DNA of 64,000 bases from Pyxidicoccus parkwaysis. Its GTDB lineage: Bacteria; Myxococcota; Myxococcia; Myxococcales; Myxococcaceae. Shown in pieces: positions 14,520 through 23,982 of the stretch. The stretch spans positions 3,524,001 through 3,588,000 of the forward strand of contig NZ_CP071090.1 of NCBI RefSeq assembly GCF_017301735.1, given 5' to 3'. The position numbers were made by a program, and so were the translations under genes. The notes below the pieces were generated by a model that was not told the DNA's origin, did no database searches, and saw only the letters and a list, made by a program, of their open reading frames with translations. Each line of letters starts with the position of its first letter. Positions within the stretch are counted from its first letter, which is position 1.

Positions 14520-15845
14520 GTGAAGCGGCTTGCCCGTGCGTTGTCCCTGTTCAGCCTCGTCATCGGGGCCGTGGCCTCGGCCCAGTCCACCGCTCCCGCC
14601 GAGACGCCGCGCCGCGTGGCCGTGCGCGCCGCGCGGATGCTCGACGTGAAGAGCGGGAAGTACGTGGCCCAACCCGTCATCCTCATCGAGGGCGAGCGCA
14701 TCACGAAGGTGGGCCCCGGCCTTCCCATCCCCGAAGGCACCGAGGTGGTGGACCTGGGGAATGCGACGGTGCTGCCGGGGCTCATCGACTGTCACACGCA
14801 CCTGATGGCGCGCGAGTCGGAGTCGCCGAACGCCTACGAACTCGCCCTGCTCACCAAGTCCCAGGCCACCCGAGCGCTGGAGGGCGCGGCCAATGCGCGC
14901 GTCACCCTGCGCGCCGGCTTCACCACCGTGCGCGACGTGGAGAACGAGGGCAGCGGCTTCGCGGACGTGGCCCTGCGTGACGCCATTCGCCAGGGGCTCG
15001 TGGAAGGGCCGCGCATGCTCGTGGCCACCCGGGGCCTCGCGGCGGTGGGGGCGTACCACCCGTTCGGAGTCTCGCCCGAAGTGAAGGACCTGCCCACCGG
15101 GGCGCAGTTCGTCAGCGGAGTCGAAGAGGCCCGCCGCGCCGCGCGCGAGCAATTGGGGCAGGGCGCTGATTTGCTGAAGATCTACGCGGACTGGGCTACG
15201 CCCACGCTCACCGTCGACGAGCTGCGCGTCATCATCGACGAGGCGCACAAGGCCAAACGCAAGGTAGCCGTGCACGCGATGACGCCCGAGGGCATCCGTA
15301 ATGCGCTCGAAGCGGGCGCGGACTCCATCGAGCATGGGCACAAGGCGGACCGAGCCGCACTAGAGGCCATCCGCAAGAAGGGCGCCTTCCTGGTGCCCAC
15401 GGTGGGCATTCTCGAAGCGCTGGTGGAGCGCTCACCGGACGCGGCCACGCGCGCCAACTTCGAGCAGCGGCTCGCCGGGGCGCGGGCGATGGTGGCACTC
15501 GCGCAGCAGCTCGGCGTGAAGCTGGCCAGTGGCTTCGACGCGGCCTCGGCATGGCAGCAGGGGCGCAATGCCATGGAGCTGGTGGCCCTCACCCGCGCCG
15601 GACTGCCGCCGCTGGAGGCGCTGCGCTCCGCCACCACGCGGGCGGCGGAGTTGCTGGGCCTCGAGCAGCAGGTCGGCTCCCTGGAGGCGGGACGCTACGC
15701 GGACCTCATCGCCGTCTCTGGCGATCCGCTGGCGGACGTCACCGAGGTGCAGCGCGTCCGGTTCGTCATGAAGGGCGGCGTGGTGGCCCTCGACGCGCTC
15801 ACCCAGGCGTCGCCGAAGGGCCCGACGGTTTCACCCACGAAGTAG
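14520..15845 (+). CDS. Secreted metal-dependent amidohydrolase (imidazolonepropionase/Xaa-Pro-dipeptidase-like)
   Basis: 441 residues. A signal peptide (LFSLVIGAVASA) directs export. The amidohydrolase superfamily features are in order: N-terminal beta domain, DCHTHL metal motif (HxH), Lys in LLKIYAD, His in VAVHAMT, His in SIEHGHK, and Asp in ASGFDAAS, where most members have GTD. The C-terminus returns to the beta domain (GSLEAGRYADLIAVSGDPL). Secreted relatives hydrolyse dipeptides or organophosphates; the exact substrate cannot be told. A GTG at 14520 is the start, because GGAGG lies 4 bases upstream and the signal peptide begins there. Confidence 0.82.
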   Translation: MKRLARALSLFSLVIGAVASAQSTAPAETPRRVAVRAARMLDVKSGKYVAQPVILIEGERITKVGPGLPIPEGTEVVDLGNATVLPGLIDCHTHLMARESESPNAYELALLTKSQATRALEGAANARVTLRAGFTTVRDVENEGSGFADVALRDAIRQGLVEGPRMLVATRGLAAVGAYHPFGVSPEVKDLPTGAQFVSGVEEARRAAREQLGQGADLLKIYADWATPTLTVDELRVIIDEAHKAKRKVAVHAMTPEGIRNALEAGADSIEHGHKADRAALEAIRKKGAFLVPTVGILEALVERSPDAATRANFEQRLAGARAMVALAQQLGVKLASGFDAASAWQQGRNAMELVALTRAGLPPLEALRSATTRAAELLGLEQQVGSLEAGRYADLIAVSGDPLADVTEVQRVRFVMKGGVVALDALTQASPKGPTVSPTK

Positions 15846-15850
15846 GTCGC

Positions 15851-16306
15851 TCAGCTTCCCCGGTATGCGCGCTCCAGGCCGGCGATGTCGATCTTCTCCA
15901 TTCCGAGCATCGCCTGCATCACGCGCTTCGCCTTCGCCGGGTCCTTGTCTCCCATCAGGCGCATCAGGGCGGAGGGGATGATCTGCCAGGATACGCCGAA
16001 CCGGTCCTCCAGCCAGCCGCACTTCTTGTACTTGCCGCCGGCCGCGAGCTGCTCCCACAGCGCATCCACCTCCGCCTGCGTCTCACAATTGACGAACAGG
16101 GAGATGCCCTCGGAGAACTTGAAGTAGGGCCCGCCGTTGAACGCCATGAACGGCTGCCCTTCGAGCTCGAAGTTGACGGACGTCGCCTTGCCGTCCGGGC
16201 CGCGCGAGATGTCGAGGATTTTCGAGCTCTTGAACACCGACGTGTAGAGCTTCACGGCCTCTTCCGCCTGGTCGTTGAACATCAGGAACGGAGTGATCTT
16301 CTGCAT
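15851..16306 (-). CDS. VOC-superfamily (PhnB/glyoxalase-like) protein
   Basis: 151 residues of vicinal-oxygen-chelate fold, close to the PhnB/'3-demethylubiquinone-9 methyltransferase' group: MQKITPFLMFNDQAEEAVKL at the start, EGQPFMAFNGGPYFKF in the middle, CGWLEDRFGVSWQIIP toward the end. These proteins are small dimeric metal-binding proteins with poorly defined reactions, so function is not assignable. GAGGAGCTCCC just upstream supports the ATG at 16306. It is convergent with the amidohydrolase gene, with only 5 bases between the stops. Confidence 0.82.
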   Translation of the reverse strand: MQKITPFLMFNDQAEEAVKLYTSVFKSSKILDISRGPDGKATSVNFELEGQPFMAFNGGPYFKFSEGISLFVNCETQAEVDALWEQLAAGGKYKKCGWLEDRFGVSWQIIPSALMRLMGDKDPAKAKRVMQAMLGMEKIDIAGLERAYRGS

Positions 16307-16325
16307 TGGGAGCTCCTCGGTGGGT

Positions 16326-16346
16326 CCGGCACCGGAAGGGTGCCGG
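16326..16346. repeat. Perfect 8-bp hairpin in the leader of the VOC gene
   Basis: CCGGCACC (16326-16333) and GGTGCCGG (16339-16346) form a strong stem with a 5-base loop, 20 bases before the VOC start codon. There is no U-tract. It may be an operator or a leader structure. Between here and 16573 nothing else was recognised. Confidence 0.5.
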
Positions 16347-16573
16347 CCTTGCCCCTACGTCGGAGCAGGGCGCTCCGGCTCGACATGCCCCGCATTTTTT
16401 CTTCAAGAAGTCGGCCCTCCCGGACGGGGCGGGCGTGCTGGCGGGCTCCCGGCTCGGGGCTCGCGGCGGGAGGAGCCGTCTTCCCGCCGCTGATGGGGGC
16501 GCGGACCGTGGCCACCGTGACGGGCGTCGGGTGGCGGCGGCACGGCAGCCACCGCGAGCAAGGAGACGAGCCC

Positions 16574-17038
16574 ATGGCGCAGCACACGCAACCCCCTGAT
16601 GATGTTCACGCGGTGCCGGTGAAGGAGCGGGACGAGCCCGCGGACCTCCAGTCCTTCCTGGCCGAGCTGCAGAACAGCAGGGAGCTCCAGGTGAACAAGG
16701 TGGATGCGCGTGCGGCGGCCGACGCCGTGTTCTGCACCCTGGCGCGCCGGCTGTCTGTTGGCGAGGACGTGAAGCTGATGCACGCGCTGGGGACGCGAAT
16801 CGGCAAGCTCATTGGCGCCTGCTCCGTCCACCTGGGCCCGTCGCACGCGAGGCGGATGACGCGCGACGAGTTCATGACGGACGTGGCGGACCACCTGCGC
16901 ATTCCCGTGGACCAGGCGTTCCGCGTGGTGACGGTGGTGTTCACCGCCATCCGCGACCGCATCCCCGAGGACGAGGTGGCAGCCGTGGCCTCGCAGCTCC
17001 CCGCGGACCTCGCGGACCTGTTCCGGCGCCCGGTGTAG
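16574..17038 (+). CDS. DUF2267-like small helical protein
   Basis: A 154-residue protein with no signal peptide. The segment ADAVFCTLARRLSVGEDVKL, followed by a MTRDEFMTDVADHL motif and a final PEDEVAAVASQLPADLADLF, is the pattern of DUF2267 proteins, which have two repeated helical units ending in the characteristic ...VxxQLPxxLxxLF. Function unknown; members often sit near stress genes. An AGGAG site precedes the ATG at 16574. Convergent with the UbiB-type kinase gene. Confidence 0.8.
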   Translation: MAQHTQPPDDVHAVPVKERDEPADLQSFLAELQNSRELQVNKVDARAAADAVFCTLARRLSVGEDVKLMHALGTRIGKLIGACSVHLGPSHARRMTRDEFMTDVADHLRIPVDQAFRVVTVVFTAIRDRIPEDEVAAVASQLPADLADLFRRPV

Positions 17039-17074
17039 CGCGGAGGGGAGGGCGGCCCCGCTTCATCGCCCGCC

Positions 17075-18769
17075 CTACCTGCGCTTCTGCTGCTTCTTGA
17101 TGAAGCGGCTCAGCCGCACCTTGCCCAGCCCGCGCCCGCCGAAGAGGTACCAGGTGAACACGGCGCCAAAGAGCGCCGCCGCCAGGGCGATGCCCGCCAC
17201 GCCCAGCACCGGCACGCCCCCATACATCCAGGGCTTCGGCGCGAAGGCGATGAACGCCCCCACGATGAAGCCGCAGGCGCACAGCCCCAGGAACGCAATA
17301 ACAGACGCGCTGCGGATGTTCTCGTTCAGCTTCTCGAACTGGTCCGCGCGCACCGTCACGGTGAACTTGCCGGACTCCATGTCCAACAGGATTTGCGACA
17401 GCTGCGTGGGCAGGTCCGCCGCCATGGACTGGAAGCGCAAGAGCGTCCGCATCAGCCCGCCCTGCAACTGCGACGGGTCATACCGCCCGGCGAGCAGCTC
17501 CTTCGCGTACGGCAGCGCCACCTCGATGATGTTCATCTCCGGGTAGAGGCTGCGCAGCATGCCCTCCGTGGACACGGAGGCGCGGCTCAAGAGCGCGTAC
17601 TCCTTCGGAATCCGGATGCGGTACTTCACCGCGAGGTCCAGCAAGTCCCGCAGCAGCGAGCGCGTGTCCACCTGTCCCAGCGTCGTCGCCAGGTGCTGGC
17701 CCAGAATCGCCTCGATGTCGTTGCGGAAGCCCACCAGGTTGGCGCGCGCGTCCGGCACGCCCACCCGGTAGAGGATGCGCGCCACCGAGTCGCTGTCCTT
17801 CAGCGCCACCGCGAGGCACAGCATCACCAGCGTCTCCTGCATCGGCCGCGTCAGCCGTCCCACCACGCCGAAGTCCAGCAGCGCCAGCCGGTTGCCCTCC
17901 AGCAGCAGGATGTTCCCCGGGTGCGGGTCTCCGTGGAACAGCCCGTCCTCGAAGAGCTGCCGGAAGCTCGCCTCCAGGACGTGCTTCGCGATGACCTTCC
18001 GGTCCTCCTCCGCGAGCTGCGCCTGGTTGATTTTGACTCCGCGGATGAACTCCAGCGTCAGCACCGTGCGGCTGGACAGGTGCGCGTAGACGCGCGGGAT
18101 GTGGAGGTAGGGCCTGTCCCGGTGGTTCTCCAGGAAGGCGCGGACGTTGTCCGCCTCGTTGAGGAAGTCCAGCTCCTCGTGGATGGCCCGGTCGAACTCG
18201 TCGATGATGCCGGTGGGCGTGTAGACGCCCGTCTCCTCCACCACGGCCTCCAGCAGGCGCGCCAGGCTGCGTAGCACGCCCAGGTCCGAGTCGATGCTCG
18301 CGGCGATGCCCGGCCGCTGCACCTTCACCACCACCTCCTCGCCCTCCAGCGTCACCGCCTTGTGCACCTGGGCGATGGACGCGGCGGCCAGCGGCGCCTC
18401 GTCGATATGGGCGAAGAGCTCCTTCGCCTCCTTGCCCAGCGACTCGCGAATCTGCGCGTGCACCTGCTCCAGGGGAATGGGGACCACGTGGTCCTGGAGG
18501 AGCGACAGCTCGTCGATGAACTCGGCGGGCAGGAGGTCCGCGCGGGTGGAGAGCACCTGGCCCAGCTTGATGAAGGTGGGGCCCAGATCGCTCAACAGCA
18601 TGCGGAAGCGCCGGGCGGTGGACGCGCGCCGCGTCTCCGGGGAGACCTCCACCTTCTCCTTGCGGCCGAGCATGCGCCACAGGCCGGCGCGCTCGGCCAG
18701 CTCGCCGAAGCCATGGCGCGCGGCGATGACGGAAATCTGCCGAACGCGGTTCAAGTCCTGGAGAATCAC
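17075..18769 (-). CDS. ABC1/UbiB-family atypical kinase
   Basis: 564 residues with the family motifs in order: KxGQ-type segment FIKLGQVLSTRADLLP, the Ala-rich nucleotide loop AAASIAQVH, VVKVQRP (catalytic Lys), HGDPHPGN (catalytic loop) and LLDFG (metal-binding Asp). Two C-terminal hydrophobic helices anchor it to the membrane, as in E. coli UbiB. Members support ubiquinone synthesis, probably through ATPase activity that aids access to lipid intermediates. The GTG at 18769 (VILQDLNRVRQI) is the natural start; the frame stays open far upstream through the NhaA gene, but that part is a shadow. The 29-base gap from NhaA on the same strand suggests co-transcription. Confidence 0.88.
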   Translation of the reverse strand: MILQDLNRVRQISVIAARHGFGELAERAGLWRMLGRKEKVEVSPETRRASTARRFRMLLSDLGPTFIKLGQVLSTRADLLPAEFIDELSLLQDHVVPIPLEQVHAQIRESLGKEAKELFAHIDEAPLAAASIAQVHKAVTLEGEEVVVKVQRPGIAASIDSDLGVLRSLARLLEAVVEETGVYTPTGIIDEFDRAIHEELDFLNEADNVRAFLENHRDRPYLHIPRVYAHLSSRTVLTLEFIRGVKINQAQLAEEDRKVIAKHVLEASFRQLFEDGLFHGDPHPGNILLLEGNRLALLDFGVVGRLTRPMQETLVMLCLAVALKDSDSVARILYRVGVPDARANLVGFRNDIEAILGQHLATTLGQVDTRSLLRDLLDLAVKYRIRIPKEYALLSRASVSTEGMLRSLYPEMNIIEVALPYAKELLAGRYDPSQLQGGLMRTLLRFQSMAADLPTQLSQILLDMESGKFTVTVRADQFEKLNENIRSASVIAFLGLCACGFIVGAFIAFAPKPWMYGGVPVLGVAGIALAAALFGAVFTWYLFGGRGLGKVRLSRFIKKQQKRR

Positions 18770-18798
18770 GAACGCCGCCCCTTTTGCTGCCCGCAACG

Positions 18799-20154
18799 TT
18801 ACGCCGGTGTGACGGGCTTCGCCACGAACCGCAACAGCCCGTAGCCCACCACCGCTGACAACAGCGAGCCCACCAGGATGCCCAGCTTGGCCTCGCGCAG
18901 GAGCGCCGGCTCGCTGGCGAAGGCCAGCCCCGCCACGAAGAGCGCCACCGTGAAGCCGATGCCCGCCACCACCGCCACGCCGTGCAGCTGCCCCAGGCCC
19001 GCGCCGCCGGGCATGGCGGACAGCTTCGCCTTCACCGCCCCCCAGGTGAAGAGGAAGATGCCCAGCTGCTTGCCCGCGAAGAGGCCGGCGATGATGCCCA
19101 GCGGCAGGGGCTTCAGGAGGTCTCCCCAGCTCATGCCCTCCAGGGAGATTCCCGAGTTGGCGAGCGCGAACAGCGGGACGATGCCGTAGGCCACGTACGG
19201 GTGCCACAGGTGCACGAAGCGGTTGAGCGGTGGCTCCAGCTCCTCCAGGCGCTCCTCGATGTAGAGAATCCGCGCGCCGTGCGTCTGCTCGTCGCCCACC
19301 TCCTGGACGCACTGGGACGCGAAGCCGGCCAATTCCTCCAGCACCTCGCGGCCGCCGCGCAGGGGCAGCGAGGGAATGCACAGCCCCAGCACCACGCCGG
19401 ACAGCGTGGCGTGGATGCCGGCGTGGTGCATGGCGTACCAGAGCGCCGCGCCCGCCAGCAGGTACAGCATGCCGTTGCGCACGTAGAAGCGGTTGAGGAC
19501 GAGCAGCACCGCCAGCACGCCCGCGCTCGCCAGGAGCCACTCCACGTGCAGGCCGGTGCCGTAGAAGAGTGCGATGACGAGGATGCCGCCGATGTCGTCG
19601 AAGATGGCCAGCGCGGTGAGGAACACCACCAGCCCATGGCCCACCCGCGCCTTCACCAGCGTGAGACAGCCGATGGCGAAGGCGATGTCCGTGGCCATGG
19701 GAATGGCCCAGCCCGCCATGGACGGGGTGCCGTGGTTGAAGGCGATGTAGATGAGCGCGGGCACCACCATGCCGCCCAGCGCGGCGATGAGCGGCAGCAG
19801 CGCGCGGGACACCGTGCGCAGCTCGCCCGAGGTGAGCTCGCGTTTGATTTCCATGCCGACGACGAAGAAGAACAGCGTCATCAGCCCGTCGTTGACGAGC
19901 TCGCGGAAACTGAAGCCCACCCGGGCGCCGTCGAGACCCAACTCCAGGTGGGCGTCGAAGAGGGCACTGTAGGTGGCGGCCCAGGGCGAGTTGGCCCACA
20001 CCAGGGCGGCCACCGCGCTGAGGGCCAGGAGGATTCCGCTGCTCGCCTCCAGCCGGAAGAAGGCCTGGAGGGGAAGCAGGGCGGCGCGGAACAGCGCGGG
20101 GACGGGCGGAGGCGGCGGGGCGCGCGGCGTGGGTGTCGTCGAGGGCGTCTCCAT
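18799..20154 (-). CDS. nhaA: Na+/H+ antiporter NhaA
   Basis: About 451 residues, polytopic, with NhaA signatures: NDGLMTLFFFVVGMEIKRE (helices 2-3), MATDIAFAIG (Asp133 equivalent) and IFDDIGGILVIA (Asp163/164 equivalents that bind Na+ or H+). A C-terminal half with GKQLGIFLFTW matches the family. It exports Na+ in exchange for protons at the inner membrane. A poorly conserved Pro-rich N-terminal tail of about 30 residues precedes the first helix. The ATG at 20154 is chosen; a GTG at 20172 is also possible. It runs with the UbiB-type gene downstream. Confidence 0.9.
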   Translation of the reverse strand: METPSTTPTPRAPPPPPVPALFRAALLPLQAFFRLEASSGILLALSAVAALVWANSPWAATYSALFDAHLELGLDGARVGFSFRELVNDGLMTLFFFVVGMEIKRELTSGELRTVSRALLPLIAALGGMVVPALIYIAFNHGTPSMAGWAIPMATDIAFAIGCLTLVKARVGHGLVVFLTALAIFDDIGGILVIALFYGTGLHVEWLLASAGVLAVLLVLNRFYVRNGMLYLLAGAALWYAMHHAGIHATLSGVVLGLCIPSLPLRGGREVLEELAGFASQCVQEVGDEQTHGARILYIEERLEELEPPLNRFVHLWHPYVAYGIVPLFALANSGISLEGMSWGDLLKPLPLGIIAGLFAGKQLGIFLFTWGAVKAKLSAMPGGAGLGQLHGVAVVAGIGFTVALFVAGLAFASEPALLREAKLGILVGSLLSAVVGYGLLRFVAKPVTPA

Positions 20155-20315
20155 GGCGGAGGCACGATGCACGGCCGGGCGGACAGGCGCACCCGTTTTC
20201 GGCCGGGGGGCGGCGGAGAGTGTCAGCGAGTGTCGGTGCCGGGTGCTAAGGGAACGCGGCAGGTAGGGTGTCGGGTTCGTTGATCCACGGGTCGGGTCAT
20301 GAGAGAAGGACGGTG

Positions 20316-23108
20316 ATGGGCGTGACTCAGCAGGCGAAGGCAGCGAAGGCGGCGGTGGAAGTTCCCGGAGACGTGACTCCAGACGTTGTCCCGGGCACGG
20401 CGGGCGTGTCGGGCTCGCCAGGCTCGGTAGACGGCGCGGGCGCGCGGGAGATTGCCTCCCTCACCCCGATGATGCGGCAGTACCTGGAGCTGAAGGCGCT
20501 CCACCCGGACTCGGTGCTGTTCTTCCGGCTGGGGGACTTCTACGAGATGTTCTTCGAGGACGCGGTGCGCGCCTCGGAAATCTTGCAGATCACCCTCACC
20601 GCGAGGGCCAAGGGCGCGGACAAGGTGCCCATGTGCGGGGTGCCGTACCACTCGGCGCGCCGCTACATCGCCCGCCTCATTGGTGAAGGCCTGAAGGTGG
20701 CCATCTGCGAGCAGGTGGAGGAGCCCGGCAGCGGGCCCGGCATCGTCCGGCGGGACGTTACGCGCGTGATTACCCCCGGCATGGTGCTGGACGACGAGGT
20801 GCTGGAGCCGCAGGCCAGCAACTTCCTCGCCGCCGTGTGCTGGAGCGAAAAGGGCTGGGGCGCCGCGCTGCTGGAGGCGTCCACCGGCGAGTTCATGGCG
20901 CTGGAGGCGGCGACGTCCGCGGAATTGGCGGAGGCGCTGTCGCGCGTGGAGCCCCGCGAGCTGCTGGTGCCGCAGGGGCAGCGCAATGCTCCGGAGGTGG
21001 CGCAGTTGTGCGGCCGGCTGTCTCGCACGCCTGCGGTGGCGGAAGGGGAGGCGGCGGCCTTCGAGCCTACTCGCGCGGCCAACTACCTGCGCGGCCACTT
21101 CTCCGTGCAGTCGCTGTCCGCCTTCGGGCTGGAAGACGCGCCCCTGGCCACCGGAGCGGCGGGCGCGGCGCTGCGCTACCTGAAGGACACGCAGAAGACG
21201 CCCGCGGCGCACGTGGACCGGCTGAGCCGTCAGGAGCGCGCGGGCCACCTGCTCATGGACGAGTCCTCCCGGGCCAACCTGGAGGTGCTGCGCTCCCTGC
21301 GGGACGGCGGGCGCAAGGGCTCGCTGCTGGGCGTGCTGGACAGGACGGTGACGAGCCTGGGCGCGCGCAAGCTGGCGCGCTGGCTGGCGTCTCCGCTGGG
21401 CTCGCTGCCGGAAATCCATGCGCGGCTGGACGCGGTGGAGGAGCTGTCCGGGCGCAGTGTGTGGCGCGAGGAATTGGCCACGCTGCTGAAGGAGGTCGGA
21501 GACCTGGAGCGGCTGTGTGGCCGGCTCTCGCTGGGGGCGGGCAACGCCCGGGACTTGCGCGCGCTGGGCGTGTCGCTGGCGCAGCTTCCCCGGCTGGGGG
21601 CGGCGCTGGCGCGGTGCCAGTCCGCGCTGCTGAGCTCGCTGTCCGGGCCGCTGGGGGCGCTGCCGGAATTGGCGGACCTCTTGGGGCGCGCGGTGGCGGA
21701 CGAGCCGCCGGTGACGCTGAAGGAGGGCGGGATGATTCGCCCCGGCTTCCACCAGGAATTGGACGAGCTGGTGGCGCTGTCCACGTCCGGCAAGGACGTG
21801 CTGCTCCAGATTGAGGCGCGGGAGAAGGAGCGCACCGGCATCTCCTCGCTGAAGGTCCGCTACAACAAGGTCTTCGGCTACTACCTGGAGGTGACGAAGG
21901 CGAACCTGCACCTCGTGCCGGCGGAGTACATCCGCAAGCAGACGACGGTGGGGGCGGAGCGCTTCGTCACGCCGGAGCTGAAGGAGTACGAGGAGAAGGT
22001 GCTCACCGCCGAGGAGCGGCGGTGCGTGCTGGAGCTGCAGCTCTTCGAGGAGCTGCGGGCCAAAGTCGTGGCCGAGGCGCCGCGCATCCGCTCGGCGGCG
22101 GAGGCGGTGGCGGCCTGTGATGCGCTGCTGTCCTTCGCGCGGTGCGCGGCGGAGTATGGCTACACGCGCCCGGAGGTGGACGCGTCGGAGGTGTTGCACA
22201 TCAACGCCGGCCGGCACCCGGTGGTGGAGCGCATGCTGGGGGCGGGCGAGTCCTTCGTCCCCAACGACGTGCGGATGGACCCCGAGGACGCGCAGCTGTT
22301 GGTCATCACCGGCCCCAACATGGCGGGCAAGAGCACGGTGATGAGGCAGGTGGCGCTGACGGCGCTGATGGCACAGGCGGGCTCGTTTGTCCCGGCGAAG
22401 TCGGCGCGCCTCGGCCTGTGTGACCGCATCTTCACGCGCGTGGGCGCGGCGGACAACCTGGCGCGCGGGCAGTCCACCTTCATGGTGGAGATGACGGAGA
22501 CGAGCCACATCCTCCACCACGCCACGCGCAAGAGCCTCATCATCCTGGACGAGATTGGCCGCGGCACCTCCACCTTCGACGGGCTCTCCATCGCCTGGGC
22601 GGTGGCGGAGCACCTGCACGACACGGTGGGTGCGCGGGCGCTGTTCGCCACGCACTACCACGAGCTGGTGGACCTGGCCCGCGAGCGGCCCCGGGTGAAG
22701 AACCTGTGCATCGCCGTGAAGGAGCAGGGCGGCAAGGTCATCTTCCTGCGCAAGCTGGTGCCGGGCGGGGCGAGCCGCTCGTACGGCATCGAAGTGGCGA
22801 AGCTGGCCGGCCTGCCGCCGGAGGTGGTGGCCCGGGCGCGGGAGCTCCTGCAGAACCTGGAGTCAGGCGAGCTGGACGACGCGGGCCGGCCCCGCGTGGC
22901 GGTGCGGCAGCCGGGGAAGAAGGGCTCGACGTCGGGGCAGCTCGGGCTGTTCGTCGCGGAGCCCGCGCCGGTGCTCCAGGCCTCGGGCCCCGCGCTGTCT
23001 CCCGCCCACCAGAAGGTGATGGACACGCTGAAGGCCGTCACCATCGACCGCATGACGCCGCTGGATGCGCTCAACCTGCTGGCGCGGTTGCAGCGGGAGC
23101 TGGAGTAG
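20316..23108 (+). CDS. mutS: DNA mismatch repair protein MutS
   Basis: 930 residues, full MutS architecture. The mismatch-binding domain contains the Phe-x-Glu motif (GDFYEMFFEDA). Connector, lever and clamp domains follow. The ATPase carries Walker A GPNMAGKST, the STFMVEM segment, Walker B DEIGRGTSTFDG and the late ATHYHEL His. It recognises base mismatches and small loops and recruits MutL. The N-terminus has a non-conserved extension of about 50 residues before PMMRQYLELK. AGAAGGA 5 bases before the ATG at 20316 selects this start over upstream in-frame codons. Confidence 0.97.
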   Translation: MGVTQQAKAAKAAVEVPGDVTPDVVPGTAGVSGSPGSVDGAGAREIASLTPMMRQYLELKALHPDSVLFFRLGDFYEMFFEDAVRASEILQITLTARAKGADKVPMCGVPYHSARRYIARLIGEGLKVAICEQVEEPGSGPGIVRRDVTRVITPGMVLDDEVLEPQASNFLAAVCWSEKGWGAALLEASTGEFMALEAATSAELAEALSRVEPRELLVPQGQRNAPEVAQLCGRLSRTPAVAEGEAAAFEPTRAANYLRGHFSVQSLSAFGLEDAPLATGAAGAALRYLKDTQKTPAAHVDRLSRQERAGHLLMDESSRANLEVLRSLRDGGRKGSLLGVLDRTVTSLGARKLARWLASPLGSLPEIHARLDAVEELSGRSVWREELATLLKEVGDLERLCGRLSLGAGNARDLRALGVSLAQLPRLGAALARCQSALLSSLSGPLGALPELADLLGRAVADEPPVTLKEGGMIRPGFHQELDELVALSTSGKDVLLQIEAREKERTGISSLKVRYNKVFGYYLEVTKANLHLVPAEYIRKQTTVGAERFVTPELKEYEEKVLTAEERRCVLELQLFEELRAKVVAEAPRIRSAAEAVAACDALLSFARCAAEYGYTRPEVDASEVLHINAGRHPVVERMLGAGESFVPNDVRMDPEDAQLLVITGPNMAGKSTVMRQVALTALMAQAGSFVPAKSARLGLCDRIFTRVGAADNLARGQSTFMVEMTETSHILHHATRKSLIILDEIGRGTSTFDGLSIAWAVAEHLHDTVGARALFATHYHELVDLARERPRVKNLCIAVKEQGGKVIFLRKLVPGGASRSYGIEVAKLAGLPPEVVARARELLQNLESGELDDAGRPRVAVRQPGKKGSTSGQLGLFVAEPAPVLQASGPALSPAHQKVMDTLKAVTIDRMTPLDALNLLARLQRELE

Positions 23109-23132
23109 CGAGTGGGGTAGGCTGGCGGGTGC

Positions 23133-23897
23133 ATGCAGCTCGCCATCCCCCATGCTCCCCGGAAGGTGCGACTGACGCAGGTGCCCGGCGCGGTGGGCCG
23201 CCTCGTGCGCGGCGTGGTGTTGGGCCTCGCCGCCATGGCGCTCTTCGGCGCCGGCGCCGCCTGGGCCGGGCGCTTCTTCGTGGAGGAGCAGGGCTTCGCC
23301 GCGCGGGCCGAGGAGATTGAAGGCCTCGTGGTCACCACCCGCCTGCCGCCTCCGGACGCACGCGACGGCGCCGAGGGCGCGCTGGAGGTGCTGTACACGT
23401 TCCATGAGCGGGAGCACTCGGTCTCCGGCGTCGTCACGTATGCCGAGTACGCCGAGGGCCTGGGGCGTGGCGCGAAGGTGAAGCTGCTGGTGGACCCCGC
23501 GGTGCCGGACCGGCCTCGCGAGGCGGGCTTCGCTCGCGCCCGGGCCACGCGCGTGGGCCTGTTGCCCTGGGGCCTGGGCCTGGGCGCGCTGGTGGCCATG
23601 GGGCTCTTCGCCTGGGAAACGCGCCGGCTCTGGCGCGCGGAGGTGGAGCCGCTGCGGCTGGGCGCGCTGGTGTGGCTGACGCCGGACGGGCCGCTGCCGG
23701 AGACGCGGGCCGAGGTGTCCTTCCCCGCGCACTACTTCCGGCAGGACGTGAAGCACGCGGTGCGCGCGCGGGTGCGCCCCGGACGCGCGCCGGTGCGCAA
23801 CGGAGACAAGGTGCTGGCGGCGGTGGTGCCCCGGCAGCCCGGCTGGGCGCGCGTCATCGACCAGGACCTGGCGAAGGAGCTGGACTGGGTGCGCTGA
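23133..23897 (+). CDS. DUF3592-like membrane protein
   Basis: 254 residues with two transmembrane segments (VLGLAAMALFGAGAAWAG at about 29-46 and LGLGALVAMGLFAWE at about 148-162) flanking a beta-rich periplasmic domain of the DUF3592 type: LEVLYTFHEREHSVSGVVTYAE, then KLLVDPAVPDRPRE. Such proteins have no known activity. It starts 24 bases after mutS and may be co-transcribed with it by read-through. A C-terminal cytoplasmic stretch ends in LDWVR. Confidence 0.6.
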   Translation: MQLAIPHAPRKVRLTQVPGAVGRLVRGVVLGLAAMALFGAGAAWAGRFFVEEQGFAARAEEIEGLVVTTRLPPPDARDGAEGALEVLYTFHEREHSVSGVVTYAEYAEGLGRGAKVKLLVDPAVPDRPREAGFARARATRVGLLPWGLGLGALVAMGLFAWETRRLWRAEVEPLRLGALVWLTPDGPLPETRAEVSFPAHYFRQDVKHAVRARVRPGRAPVRNGDKVLAAVVPRQPGWARVIDQDLAKELDWVR

Positions 23898-23982
23898 CAC
23901 CCGACGGTATGGGCCGAAAATTTGCCGGTGGCATGGGGCCGTGTGACACACGCCTGTAGCTCCCTGTCCGCTGGAGGAACCC

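Noticed and set aside
17075..19999. A 974-codon frame that would fuse a UbiB-type kinase to 400 extra residues
   Set aside because: The extra N-terminal part lies in another frame over NhaA and reads as Arg/Gly-rich shadow. The kinase starts at a GTG at 18769.
20223..22661. An 812-codon minus-strand frame opposite mutS
   Set aside because: Shadow of MutS; no motif, Arg/His/Gln-rich composition.
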